A stretch of DNA of 64,000 bases from Seriola aureovittata (lineage: Eukaryota > Chordata > Actinopteri > Carangiformes > Carangidae): positions 21,334,975 through 21,398,974 of the forward strand of contig NC_079375.1 of the NCBI RefSeq assembly GCF_021018895.1. Reading direction: 5' to 3'. This document shows, one piece after another, positions 36,501-48,901 of this stretch; positions within the stretch are counted from its first letter, which is position 1, and every line of letters begins with the position of its first letter. Made by a program: the position numbers and the translations under genes. Below the pieces are notes generated by a model. The model had not been told where the DNA came from and ran no database searches. It saw only the letters and a list, made by a program, of their open reading frames with translations.

Positions 36501-39500
36501 TGCTAATTTAAATTTTTTATGTAATTTGTTTAATCAGGACAAAACTGGACATATGACAAATTTCAGTCTTACAAGATGTTATGTGCTAGCTAGGCTAGCT
36601 AATTCTTAGCTGGGAGCAGTAACTTCCTTTTACACTTTGCTTATAATCTGCACAAAAACTGCTGCAGTGACTTCCTTGATTTTGTTTTTAATCTGTATCT
36701 GTATGAAAACCAAAGTGGTGACTGTCTTTTTAACTTGGTTTTTAAACCATGTCTTGATACAAAAACTCGAATGTGAAACGGTCTTACAGAGAGACTCTGG
36801 ACAAGCTAGGCTAGTTGTTTCCCTCTACAGTTTTTCCCATGTTCGTGCTGAGCTAATATAACAGTCTGCTGCGTTAGCTTTATATTCGCTATAGGAGTTG
36901 TATCACTTTTATGATCTAAGCATACAGTATTTCCCAAAATGTTGAACAATTCCCTCAAACATTTCATTACTCTTTAACTTCAAATCATATTTCTTTTGGA
37001 GTGATCTTGCTCAGCGCTGTTGAAATGTTTGTGCAAACTTTTAATTAATCCCTGCTGGTCGAGTTGAAGGTGTTTGCAACCCTGTGCGGCTCCTCTGTGG
37101 AGGTGAAGTGGAAAGTCCACCTGCCAGATTCATTACAGGCACTAACACCATAAACACGTTTATACTCCGCCCGCGAGACAGCTAAGACACTAAACCTCAG
37201 TGATGGGCAACAAGTGACGCCACGACACGGTGTCTTACAAGGACACTTTAACATATACTTTTCCATCAGACTTCCGACTGATATATTTAGTTATTTTACT
37301 ATTTATGGTACAGGGATGTATGTTTACACTGTGCTATATGGTACTCACATCAAGTTCAGTATTTCCCTTAAAAAGGCTAGAGAGCCATAAATGTGACTAG
37401 AATCGTGTTTTATTGGACACAGAGTGGTGAAAACATATCTGGACGAATGCCTCACTGCGTTTTCCACCCATTTTGTTTCAAATGAAAACACGCATGCTGA
37501 GAGGGGAGTCTCTTGTTCACGAATAGATATCCGCATCGAGGAAATAAGGTGTTACATTATTTTTTTAGCGCTCAGTTGTTTTCCTGTGTGGATCTCAATG
37601 ACACACCTGTGAGAATGACTGAAAGTCATTGACTTTGGAGCAGGAGGGGATTTATACTCATATTGTGGGAGAACACCCGACACTTAAATCAGCTCATGTA
37701 GACATTATTTCATTGTGAGTTGGATACATGAGACAGGATTTATTGTAGTAATAGAAAGCTAAATCTCACAATATACACAAAATACTTTTCATCCAAATTC
37801 AAACTTAATGACTTTCTTGCTGAGAGTTCAACGAGAAGATTTATACCTCTTTCTGTCCATTAAGTATTAAGCTGGAGCCAGGAGACCATTAGCTTAGCGT
37901 AACACAAAGACTGGCGGGGAATCAGCTAGTCTGAAGGTAGAAATATCCATCTACCGGCACCTCTAAATCTCACTAATTAATATGTTATATCTTGTTTGCT
38001 TAGTCTGTACAAAAACCAAAGTATGAAAACAGCAAGTTGCAGTTTTACAGCGGGTTAAGACTGTAAAATGACTGTAAAACCACATTTTGTTGGTTTTACA
38101 CTTTGATTTTTGTAGGAATTAAACTTAAAATTTTGATTAGTGAGATTCAGGGGTGCTGTTAGGCAGAGACCTTCAGACAGACACACGCTAGCTGTTTCCC
38201 ATTTCCGGTCTGGTTTGCGTCCCCTGAGCTAACCTGCTTCAACCTGTAGCATCATATTTGCCGTACAAACAATAAGTTTGTTTCTCAAAATGTTCCTTAT
38301 TTGCAAATATAAAAGTTCTAACATGGAATTACAGTATCCTACACCACTGCAGCACAATGTTATATCAAAAAAGCAGTGAGCAACTTCATCACCCCTTGTA
38401 AAAAAAATTTTTGTAACTGATCCCTGTTGTAAAATTGAAACTCACCAGAGGTAAAACTGTGCTTTTTCATTGTAATAAATACAACAGAGGTACAGAAGTA
38501 CTTGGCAAAGTGTGTTATGGCTAAAGAGAGAAATGCTTAGGGACAGTCAGTAGCAAAAAAGCATAAAACAGCAAAATGATTTACTATCATCAAGTAGTTG
38601 CTTTTGGCTCCAGGCTGGCTGAAGAAATCAGAGACGGGATGTTTTGGGCTGTTAGCATTGAAAGACTATGTTTCACAGTGGGCCTCTAATTTCCCTGTCT
38701 ATTGCTCTCTGAAGAAAAATTGGTTTTGACCAGCTTCTATCTGCTCCAAAGAGAAAAAGGCAATGCTCCAAAAATGAAATGGAAAATACTGTATGCTCTA
38801 CATATAATGCACACTTATGCACAGACCACAAACAGAAATTGAGCAAGCAATATAATATTACACCAAAGTCCTATTTATCCTGCTCCTGCTTCTGAAAGAG
38901 CCAGAGATACTGGAATTTAATTTCACGTTGTTGTTGAGAAACACTGTCCTTTCTGAACATCTTCCACAGATGCAACAGGTTAACTTATTCTTTCATGAGA
39001 CATCCCCTGCTGGTATTAATTAATTTTGTACTCAGGCTTTTTGTCAAAAAAGAGAAAAAGAAAAGAAATGGCACACCACTGACTAACTTTTACAGGTGCT
39101 AGCAGATCTTTCAAGACCTCAAAACTGAGCGTGTGTCCTCAAGACACAATGCAGATATCAGATTTTTTTCCTTCACGAAAGCTCAAGAGAAACACCACAT
39201 TGCATTTGTTTTGGCCAGAGTAGCTGAGCTCAGGCAGACTGGTGCGCTACACTGAGTCAAACCTTTCTGGCACCTCACAGAGACATACAGGAGAAGCGGT
39301 AACTGTATACTCAAATGTACTAATATTCAGAGATGCACACACACTTGCATTTGGGTTGGACAAACACACACGAAACCCATGCATACGCACAGCCGCCCAT
39401 AGATACATACATAAATACTCACACATATGCTGCAAATTAAAATCATTCACACATTAATATTGTGTATCACTAACATATAGTTATTTAGCCAAATCCAAAC

Positions 39501-40265
39501 ACTGATTGCCCTGTAAATATTCTGTTTGCAATTTCACTGCTATCAAGACATAAATTGATTCATGGCATTGTTATGTGTGTTTTTCTTTTCCTTTGCAGAT
39601 ACAGTGGACTATACTTCAACTAAATGTGGCAGGTAAGTGTAATTATTCACCGCTCAATCCACATAAAAATCAGCTTTCTGCACTTTTCAACTTGAAAACT
39701 AACACTACCCATAATCTAACTTGGCCGTTGTTCTTGAAATTGAACCACCGCCCCTAATTCATCTGTATTATTCTGGCTTTATAACAAGAGGAGATATCCA
39801 AGCAAATGGACAATATCTGCTCTGAATTTCTGTAACTGCTCTTAAGCTGATTTTTTTTTCAGGTTAATTCGGGCAAGAGGTGAGATGATATTCCACTTCA
39901 CACAGCTGTTTCTCTATATTCACAGGGACCAGCAGCAGGACCGAGGCCAGCAGAGACGGGGCGACCAAGGCTGGAGGGAGATCCACGCTGCCGTGGCTCT
40001 GACCAATTTGGCCCAGGGGCAGAGCCACATGGGGGACCAGAGCGGCGTTATGGTTCCCATCGCTGCCACAGGGCAGAGCTGCACCCGAGAGCCCTTCTCC
40101 ATAACGCGAACCACTATCATAGACAGGATGTGCGTCACGGGACCCTCCTCTGCTCTGAGGCAGAGCTGCACCGCAGGGCCCACTCTCACCAGCCGCATCA
40201 TCCAGAAGTCTTCTCACATTGCTGAGGTCCAGACTGTCAAAGTGGCCCTGGCCAACAGTGTGTAG
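33505..40265 (+). CDS. mkx: Mohawk homeobox transcription factor (TALE class), six coding exons
   Basis: Mkx is a TALE-class homeodomain repressor that drives tendon and ligament differentiation (family knowledge). Exons: 33505-33695, 34056-34215, 34298-34451, 34624-34962, 39599-39632, 39926-40265; 1218 nt, 405 aa versus about 352 in human. The homeodomain spans exons 2 and 3: KVRHKRQVLQDMARPLKHWL, the TALE three-residue loop in HRDNPYPTKTEK, then helix 3 VSNWFANARRRLKNT. Exon 4 keeps the SKYKSSLLNRYLNDTLRHMM block, and the last exon keeps EIHAAVALTNLAQG and IIQKSSHIAEVQTVKV. I chose the Met at 33505 because MNKVAV resembles the human MN start; an in-frame Met at 33466 is an alternative. A segment of about 59 residues separates NLAQG from IIQKSS, where human has about 10. 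Intron 4 is 4.6 kb and holds two hairpin repeats. Confidence 0.95.
36340..36960. repeat. Hairpin-type dispersed repeat, near-complete, mkx intron 4
   Basis: The left arm: CAGCAGCCAGTTAGCTTATT, then ATCCACCTATCAGCACCTCTA. The centre: TTATGTGCTAGCTAGGCTAG and GGGAGCAGTAACTTCC. The right arm: ACAAGCTAGGCTAGTTGTTTC and TTTCCCAAAATGTTGAAC. The two arms are imperfect reverse complements. Confidence 0.75.
37795..38305. repeat. Hairpin-type dispersed repeat, complete inverted arms, mkx intron 4
   Basis: Left arm 37808-38050 includes CTTGCTGAGAGTTCAACGAG, GGCACCTCTAAATCTCACTA and TACAAAAACCAAAGTATG. Right arm 38075-38300 carries the complements TTTACACTTTGATTTTTGTA, GATTAGTGAGATTCAGGGGT and GCTAGCTGTTTCCC. 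Only a short loop separates the arms, so the transcript could fold into a hairpin of about 230 bp. Confidence 0.8.
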
Positions 40266-40365
40266 GCCTTCAATATGAGTGCCTGGTCTAAGCACATCGT
40301 TCCATATAGGAATACCAGATGCTTAAGTGCCTTGCGATGTACAGCCTTTGTTATTTTGTATTGCT

Positions 40366-40371
40366 AATAAA
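40366..40371 (+). terminator. mkx: mkx poly(A) signal
   Basis: AATAAA lies 100 nt after the stop codon; a second AATAAA lies at 40551-40556. Confidence 0.6.
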
Positions 40372-40559
40372 CTTTGACATTTTCAATCATTTTTACATTG
40401 TAAGATAGTAACACTTATCTAACACAGTTGAATTTTTCTAATGTTTGCTATGTTCCTAATGTCCTCCTATTGCCCTCTGTTGCAGTAAGTTATATTAACT
40501 TCAATGAGACTGGATTATCATCCAATGCTTAATTTGACAGCAGCTATTTGAATAAAACC

Positions 40560-43500
40560 AATGTGAAATCTTTTGACCAGTCGTTCGCTTTGAATCATTG
40601 CTTTGCAGCGGCTGAAGCTGCAGTTATGTCTTACCGAACTGTATTTAGTGGTAGTTTTCATGTGTGCAACTGTGGCTCTCAGTTTCATTGCATTTTTTCA
40701 AATTGCTTTTTTAAAAGCTTGTAATATGGGCTGACGGGTGGCATACTGAACTGAGCAGGAAGACAGTTTTCAAGCAGAGAGCTGAGGTCAAAGCTCCTCT
40801 GATGAGCAATGATAGAGCTGAAGGAGGATTCACAGTAATAGTTGGACATGAGTTAACATCTGTTCAAACACATCAGTAAATCAGCAGGAGACATCAATGA
40901 AACACAATGGACAAGGCTGAAAACTCAGTGAACCTATTACAATTTCTTGATTCAAAGTCAAAGCAGCTATAATGAATATTTTTCATAGTAATAATAGATC
41001 AGTTGGCTATGTTTGATGGGAGCTAAGTGTTTTTCATCTTGTTTTAGTTTTCCAACAGGCAGCTGTAACTGTTCTCAATGTAAACGCCCTAAAAGCCTGT
41101 AGGTAAACTTTCCGGTACCGAACGGCAGACTGACAAGGTTAGCAACAAGTTGGTGAACACGAAGCACTTAGCTGCAGCTAGATATTCCCCTCAGGACTTA
41201 GCCAGGGGAGACCGAACAAAGCTAAAAGGACAGTTAATATTGGACTTCACCAGAAACGTACTCCAACTGAATGCTAAAGTTGCTGTGCGTCTTCTGAATG
41301 TCTAAATGTCAGTGAGCAACTAGCTGGCGAACATAGAGGAGAGTTAGAAGCTAAAGAGACGGATATTTTCCTCAGGTGTTAGCTTAGTGGAGACCAAAAC
41401 CAGAGATAACGAGAGTTAATTTTGGACTTTTATTTGTCAGATTGGCAGAAACAAAGCTACAAATTAATGCTGAAGTTGCTCCTGGATGTGTAAACAGGCA
41501 ACCGCTTGCTCACAAGGCCCTAATATCTACTTAGTGTTGTCCTTACGGTTTGTTTTTGGAGAAAAATAAGGTAAGGGGCTCATTGGAAAATGCGATTTCT
41601 GTCCCTTTTTCCCCTCAAACAGCAAACATCATTATGATAAGTGAAACACCCAACTGTTTTGTTTTTCGTGCTAAACCGTTATTTTCATGCCAAATAAGCT
41701 CTCAGGAATTTTCTGACCTCAATACGGGGTCAACTGCCAAAAACTTCAAATACTGGAAATGTAGAGGACACGTTGAGCCGAAGAAGAATGTCTGGTACTC
41801 GCCGTCTGTAGAGATTTGTGGGGAGCGTCCTGTTCCGTCTAGGCACATCCTGACACCAAACATAAGCTTGTAATCACACATTGCCCTCTGGGACTATTTT
41901 ACAAAACATGTTTAACAGGATTTTTCCACTTGTGTCCTGGTTGTGGTCTGTTTTTTGACATTTTGCGCAAAGAATGTTTTCAGTCCTGCATGTATGACAG
42001 GCTAGTCATCAATTAAGTGTTATGGAAAGAGCACCTCACTCCTGTTTCCACTTTAAACCTGCTTTTGATTAGGCGGGCTTTTACACAAGACGGAAACTAA
42101 ATGGCAGCTCTTAAATGGCAATTAAACAATAGTTAGCCTTGAGTGACGGCATCTTGGGGCTGTCGTTTATTTCAGTTTGAAACAATACAAATGTTACTTG
42201 ACCATAACTCTAGCAAATGTCATTCAATGTTAAGGCAGATATAAGTTTAACATATTGCTGTATATGATTCAAACAGATGCATAGCAAAAACAACAGGGAA
42301 AAGTACTGGGGTAAAAGCAGGGTAAAGGGTCAATCAACACAATTTTAAATGAGAAAATTCAAACAAATAGCAACAATGCATCAAAAATAGACTGGAGAAA
42401 GGAAGGTACAAAGCTCTCAGGAATGCTCTCTTACTATAATGAGTGAGAAATGCCTTAAGTAAATCCGTGGGACATTATATGGACCACAACAATACACACA
42501 ACCTGCAAAAAATGTGTAGGAAAGACAAGCTCACAGGACAAGTTTGAGACCAAATGCATCCAGGCAAGATAACAGTGAGCTCAAGTCAATAATAGAGCAG
42601 ATTTTATTGCAAGAGCTCTACTGCAGGACTGTAAACCTCACACTTGTACCTCTGGAAGTTATGGTCTAGATCAGCCATGCAAAGACAAAGACAGGTTAGT
42701 TCAAGGAAAATCCTACAAGACAAAGATGATTACTTGTTTTGCATATTTTCTTAGTAAGAGGAAAAAACTTGTCAGTTCAATTGAAAGCATCTATATATTT
42801 TCCAGTAAAGATGAATAATAATGGGGCTACGGGTAAAAATAAACTGGTGTCAGCAGCTGGGGTCCGTTGTGAGATGTCTTCTTTGGGAACATTCACAGGC
42901 TTCTAGTGCATAATGAGACGTTAAATGGAGGCCAACAAATGCCACACAACAAGTCTCCTCCACCACTATCCTTTATCGAAGTGATGTGGTATGTGTTTAA
43001 TAAAGCTTGCAAATATATTGTATGTGACTTGTAGAACAATTTGTACTTTAACTTTGCGGCTACATATAAGTCGACGTTTACAGCTCACATAGCAGAAGCA
43101 GGACAAGCGTTTTCCTGGAAGCCAATGAGCGAAGAGACTTCCATATTGATTACAATTTATCATTTTGAATACAATTTGACAAGCTATGTACTGTATCCTA
43201 CAAATTGGTTCATGTTATAGGCACTACACTATTAACCTGATGCCTTAATGTACAACAGAGTCACTGTTGCCAATAAGATAAATTCAAACCAGACATGTAC
43301 ATGTATGACATATGTACACTTGGCATGGTGAAGTTAATTTAAAATACTATACGTCCTTAGACAAGAGGCTATTCTTGCATGATCCTTTCATTAAGGTTTT
43401 AAACAGAAAGTAGTGACATGTGACAGATGATGGTTGAAAAGGAAGTGTGCAAACAGCAAAGTCCATTCGACCGACAGAACTATTCCCAACAATAAAATTT

Positions 43501-43614
43501 TTTAAGTACTCATCCACTTCCACCTCTCCCTCTCCTGCTCTTTCTCTCTTTCGCTCTCTGGTTCTGGTCCGTAGTCATTCCTATCAGGTTTGTGCTTTTT
43601 CATTTTGATCAGTT
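40560..43614. other. Convergent mkx-rab18 interval
   Basis: No coding exon seen. It holds a duplicated repeat at 41090-41520 and probably the rab18 3' UTR; AATAAA on the minus strand at 42608-42603 is a candidate end giving a UTR of about 1 kb. Confidence 0.45.
41090..41520. repeat. Second dispersed repeat family, two tandem partial units
   Basis: Both units share an ordered set: GCAAC(T/A)AG(C/T)TGG(C/T)GAACA, CCCCTCAGG or TCCTCAGG, GGAGACC(G/A)AA, AGTTAATNTTGGACTT, CAGAAAC, AATGCT(A/G)AAGTTGCT. Unit 1 is about 41140-41310, unit 2 about 41310-41490. Confidence 0.6.
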
Positions 43615-45856
43615 TCAGGGTATGGAGCAGTATCCTCCACATGCCTTGCCACTGGCCTGCTCCTGGTCCCCCAGACGGACCTTCTGGCCCTGGCCTTCAC
43701 TCTCCCAGAGCCCTGGAGTCTGGAGGATCTTCTCCACAAGCTCCTCAAAGGCACACTGGACGCCATCTTTGGTCTTTGCACTGGCCTCTGTACAAAGGAA
43801 AGAGGAGCACCAAGATTTATGAGATCAGTAAAAAAGCAGCAGAGCACTTTCCAAAAATGTTACCAAAAAAAAATCAGCAGAGGTTCACGTCAGCTTTTAA
43901 AACCAAAACAGAGCAAAACATCCTCCTTTTTAAGACGGCGCGACACCAGTGACAAAGATTTTAAAAATATCCATGTGTTGATAGAAATATGAAGTATGAA
44001 ATGACTTCATTTAAGAATCAGTAGACATCCAGTGGGATGAAGACATCGTGACAGTGGATTAAATCAATGACATCTTCTTGCCCAACCCTTCTCAAAACCC
44101 CTTAATTTAGCCGTTCTAAAATGGAAACTCCACAGAAATGTTAACCTAATTTCCCGGAGAGGGGCAGATTGTAGATGAGAATCAGGAACACGTGTAGACA
44201 TGGATTTGATAAATGAAAGCCGGCTAGATTTTAATCATAATGCAGTTCTTCTGCAGTGGCTGCATCTTTCAGTGCAGCTCTGACAGTAAGAGACTCAAAA
44301 ATCCCAATGCAGTATAAACCCAAACTAAACACATGATTTACTTAGTGATGTCTCAACTTGTTCCAACTATGCAATTACAGTTCTGACTTTTTAGTACAGT
44401 ATGGTGCATTTTAATATATTTGACTTAAATTTTACGCCTCTATTAGTTTAAATGGCCATGTCTGACCGTGTTTGATTTTACTCTAACATGGATACTTACC
44501 AATAAAAAGCATAGAGTGTTTCCTAGCGAATTTCAAGCCTTCATTTCTGTCCACCTCATGGTCATCCTGAAAAGCAAGCAGACATCCTACGTCATTTTCT
44601 CGATGTGGAATACACATAGTAAAGAATCAAGTGTTTAAACACATGCAACATCCACCGCTGATACACACAGTTACAATTTTGAATATTTTTTGTGCTGTAT
44701 AGTTTTTTTTTTTTTTTTTTTTTTAAAACATTACTAATGTAAGAAATACTGTATTTATGAAGCCAAAGTTGAAACTAAAGAGACGCTTCAGTCTTACACT
44801 ACATATGCTGTATGTTAATAGCAGCAATCTGAGATCTGAAAAGGAGATGACATAATGGAGTGACCCACCTTATCAATTTTGTTCCCAACCAGCATCTTTA
44901 CAATGTCGTTGCGTGTGGTGTAGGTTTCTAATTCGTTCAGCCAGTTTTCAAGCTTTGTAAAAGTGTCACGCTTAGTGACATCATACACTGTCAAAAAGGC
45001 AGAGAGAAGGAGTTAGAGAGGATCAACATATAATGTTAGTGTGATAACATCTTCAAAGAAATGTGACTGCCGTTAATGTGGTAGCTGTTGATTTACAGTT
45101 TGGGTATTTAGCTTTTACCACTTTCTAGGTCACCAAAATTACAAGCAACCAATAAACGACATTGACCGACATTATTCCTGTGATGTTATTATGATGATGA
45201 TGGTATTAGTAAAAATTGTGGGGAAAATTTGTGTCGCCTTTTAAGTATAAATTTTTTACCGAGTATGACTCCTTGTGCACCTCGGTAATAGCTGGGCGTC
45301 AGGGTGCGAAACCTTTCCTGTCCAGCTGTGTCCTGCATAAGTGAAGACAGCGAAAGATTCCATGACAGCAAACTTTTAAGATCAACAGGTACAGAGGCCA
45401 AGGCCCAGTGTCCACACTCACAGACTGTGACTTTAACATGTGTTCCTTATAAGTCTGCAAGGTCTCAGGACTGTCCCACTGTGAACTGGCCATTGCCTTA
45501 GGACTCCTTAAGAGACTTTTGGGGCTCTCAGAGCCTTTGCTTGAGGGAACTATCCACAATTCATATTGGTCTGATGTTAAAAACAGGGATGACCAGGGAA
45601 GTCATTCATAAAACAGGAGGCTGAAAGAGCCGACAAAATCAAATTTACATGTATTTGTATAGTTCTTTTTCTATAAGGACATAATTGTATTGATTTGCTT
45701 TAAACAAATTACACCGATCAGTATTTCTAACAATAAGTAAACTCTGTTGTGTTAAACTACATTATAATTTCCGCCTACACTCGCTTCAGATCATGTAACA
45801 TGTGACTTCAATAAGTGGTGTCTTAAGTATTTTGAGCCCTTGCACCATCCAACCAT

Positions 45857-45944
<88 letters not shown>

Positions 45945-46887
45945 AGGGCTTAGGTTATGGCCTCGCTGAGTATAGAGTGTTTTCACTGGATTTTGAAAAC
46001 TGCCACTTTGTGCCTTACGATGCTGTTACTCTGTTTTTTTCCTGCGATTTCAGCTGAGCAATGTCGCCATCTTGTGGAAAAATCCTATACTTCAACATGT
46101 TTTTCCTGACAAATTGTAGACAATGGCATAAAGACTTCTGTCTTACCCATATGGCGAGCTTTGCTTTGTTCCCATCTATTGCGAGTGTTTTTACTTTGAA
46201 GTCCACACCTGATCAGACATGACAGAGAGGAACGAAAGCAGACTTTGAATGATCAATCTTAAATTATCCGTGATTTCCATAAGTCTATGTACAGTATGTG
46301 TGTGCTGTATACATGTGTGTGTATATGTGTGAAATACCTATTGTGGCTGACTGCTCTGGATCGAAAGTATCGTCTGTGAACCTTAGGAGGAGACTGTTAG
46401 GGACACAAAGATAACATGGAAATGAGCAGGGCATACAGTACAATAGGCTTCTGCCAGTTGCTTTTAGTCAACTGACAATCAGCTGTGTCCTCTGTCAGCT
46501 ACGTGAAGATCTCAGGATAGCAACAACTACATAGTTTTTATATTGACCATGACTATAGATGAACAGCATGAGTACAAGTTAAGATGCCTTAGTTTGGGCA
46601 AAAACACCCAGACAAGGCTTTACAACTGTATATGTAACGTTTGGATTATTACTCATCCTAATATCAGCTGGTTTCGTTAGAAACAGGCAGAAAAGGGACA
46701 GCAACAGTACAAGCTAGCTGTAGCAACAGCTGCTGCGCGGTGAGGACTTAACTTGCACAAGAAGAATGTCAACACTCACAACAGGCTAGCTAGTAAGCTC
46801 GCTACAAACAGCGACAAACCTGGACTTCCCGACTCCACTTTCACCAATTATCAACAGTTTCAGAGTCGTCAACACGTCGTCGTCCAT
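43615..46887 (-). CDS. rab18: Small GTPase Rab18, seven coding exons, C-terminus CSIP
   Basis: Rab18 regulates ER tubules, lipid droplets and ER-droplet contacts; its loss causes Warburg Micro syndrome in people (family knowledge). Minus-strand exons: 46820-46887, 46338-46393, 46147-46208, 45260-45332, 44869-44987, 44500-44566, 43615-43787; 618 nt, 205 aa (human 206), all phases consistent. All G boxes are intact: GESGVGKS at 15-22, Thr40 in switch I, DTAGQ at 63-67, NKID at 122-125 and SAK at 151-153. [14 protein letters not shown] and [13 protein letters not shown] are Rab18 signatures. The protein ends GGYCSIP: one prenylatable Cys at 202 followed by SIP, where human ends CSVL. A CA microsatellite sits in intron 3. 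The gene converges tail-to-tail with mkx and is head-to-head with ptchd3. Confidence 0.96.
44701..44725. repeat. Poly-T tract in rab18 intron 5
   Basis: About 22 consecutive T on the plus strand (poly-A in the rab18 transcript) within the intron between 44566 and 44869. Confidence 0.9.
45859..45940. repeat. CA microsatellite in rab18 intron 3
   Basis: About 41 uninterrupted CA units; a UG repeat in the rab18 transcript, more than 500 nt from the exon 4 acceptor. Confidence 0.97.
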
Positions 46888-46980
46888 GTTCCTACGAGAG
46901 GTACTTTGACTTCAACTTGGCGACGATTTAAACTTCAATTTTTACTTGTTTTCAGGGAAGCAGATAGCTAGCTGCTCCGA

Positions 46981-47045
46981 TGACAGCCTGCTCTTCGCGC
47001 AACTTCCGGCTAACCTGCGACGCATGACGTCACCGAGGTTCACGA
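46981..47045 (-). promoter_or_regulatory. rab18: rab18 promoter with perfect CRE and ETS site
   Basis: TGACGTCA at 47025-47032 is a full palindromic CREB/ATF site, and ACTTCCGG at 47003-47010 is an ETS core. They lie about 115-145 bp upstream of the rab18 start codon, in a CG-rich patch. Confidence 0.6.
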
Positions 47046-48901
47046 GCCCTCGAAATAAATAAAAATAGAAATAAAATAGTTGTTAGGCTACACTTGTATA
47101 GCTGGTTTTGTACAGTTGTATTTGTAATAAACGTTTGTTTAAGTACGATATATTGTAAAAGATTCAAAATAATAGCCTACAAAGAAGGGAAAATTTGGTC
47201 ATGGGCGGAGCGGGGGGGGGGGCGGCTTGTGGGGCTCCAGCCCTTTGCTCCAGCCCCGGATGTTTTCCCAAAAGCCTCGAATCTTATGTAAAGTTTATAA
47301 TACCATTATTTATATTTATAACTTCAACTGGGTGTAATTTTCCCTCAGTCTCTCAGACTGGACCGGCAAATCAATGGAGCTCTATAAGTACTGTCCTGGG
47401 GAAATAGCCATTTATATTATTATTTATTTTTGGCGAGCTGGGCGAGCCATGAGGGGAAATGAGTAAGAGAGCGCGAGAACAGGACACCCTGTGGACCAGG
47501 AGAGGAAGCAGGAATAGAAAGGAGTTAAAAGCTGCAGTTAAGAGAAGAAAAAAGGAGAAAAATATGTGATGAATAACCAGGAGGAGAGGTGTTGAGAGCG
47601 GGTGAGAAGAAGACAGAAGAGGGAGTTTGGATTTGAAGAGTAATTTGCAAATAAATATTTATTAAATAAACTGGGTACGTCTGTGAAACCCTCCTCTGGT
47701 TTTTCTGAGTCCTGAAACAAGGTTTATGAGTTTGGTTTGGTTGGAAGCTACAAAACATGATGTCACGAAACCTTACAACCCAGAGAGTAAAGTGAGTGGC
47801 GTGGAGGGGAGTTGGGTGTCCTGGGCAGCAACCAGAAGTGAATACGAATAACAGTAATAATTGAACAAACCCTTTCCTCAATGACAATGAAGCTGGTGAA
47901 CTGAGACAGAAAGTTGGGGCTAAGCCCCCAAATGTTTACAATGTCAGGCCCCGCCCCTGAATGTGATAATAAAATATATATCATACATAATATGAAAATA
48001 TAATAAATGATAAATAAATAATACATGCACATACATGTATAACTCAAAATGTCACTGAGGTGTTAAAACTGTACTTTGGTCTAAAAGTGTTATGCTAAAA
48101 GATAAAACTGTTTTGTGATGAAAATCATCTTTTAAAGTTGCATACAATGTTTAAGAAACTGAGGACACTGAGTCTTTCTAGTCTGTTGAAATGAAGAAAC
48201 ATTTCCTGCTCAGAAATATGGTTAAGACTGATGAGTGTTGTAATCTGAGGTACGAAACTCCTCATCTACAGATGTGGCTTGGCTAAATCTAAAATGCCAA
48301 CCAACTTACTACTACTTAATATTTCAACAAAAATGTGGATTTGTGTTTAAGAGCTCTCCAGATATTTTAAACACGAGTGGTTAGAAGGAAATCCACCATT
48401 GTCAGTAAACAGGTAGGAAAACCTTTGAATAGTCTGAAGACCCACATTATAAAGCACAACACATCTTTGTCCCGTGCCTTTTCTACACTGCAATTATCCC
48501 CACGAGACCTAAACATTATGTTACCCCAGCCATGACAGGGAATGGCCTGGGGGATAAGCAAAGAGAAACCAGTGACTGTACCAAGTGGTGTGATGGAACC
48601 AGTCAGCCATACTACACCTCCTGTTCTTCAATAGGCTTTTTGATGGAGCTGGTCCTCAATCCTCATCTGCCTCTGTTCATTACTGAGAAGGCCGCCCCTG
48701 TTATTATGCAAATCTCAGCCCACGAAGGAGCTGAAAGGACTCTGCAGCTCAATAAATACAGCTGGTTGTGAATACAGTTCCCTCTAAAGTTGGTCTAACA
48801 TTTATGAGAATAGGAGCAGCTCTTGTATATGCCCCAAAATAGTTTCCGCACTAAATGCCATCCAGGAAATACAGCTTTTAAGGGAGCAAGTTTCAGCAGC
48901 T
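47046..48901. other. rab18-ptchd3 head-to-head interval
   Basis: No coding exon seen. A poly-G run lies at about 47209-47222, AT-rich sequence at 47960-48030. AGGACACCC near 47481 and its complement near 47814 form a short inverted pair of doubtful meaning. The ptchd3 promoter must lie near the right end; no clear TATA box found. Confidence 0.4.

Noticed and set aside
39864..40295. 143-codon minus-strand open frame
   Set aside because: It is an antisense shadow of the last mkx exon, which matches conserved Mkx sequence on the plus strand.
47481..47825. AGGACACCC and its complement about 330 bp apart, possible transposon ends
   Set aside because: Only 9 bp match, with no target duplication or internal coding; within chance for this length.
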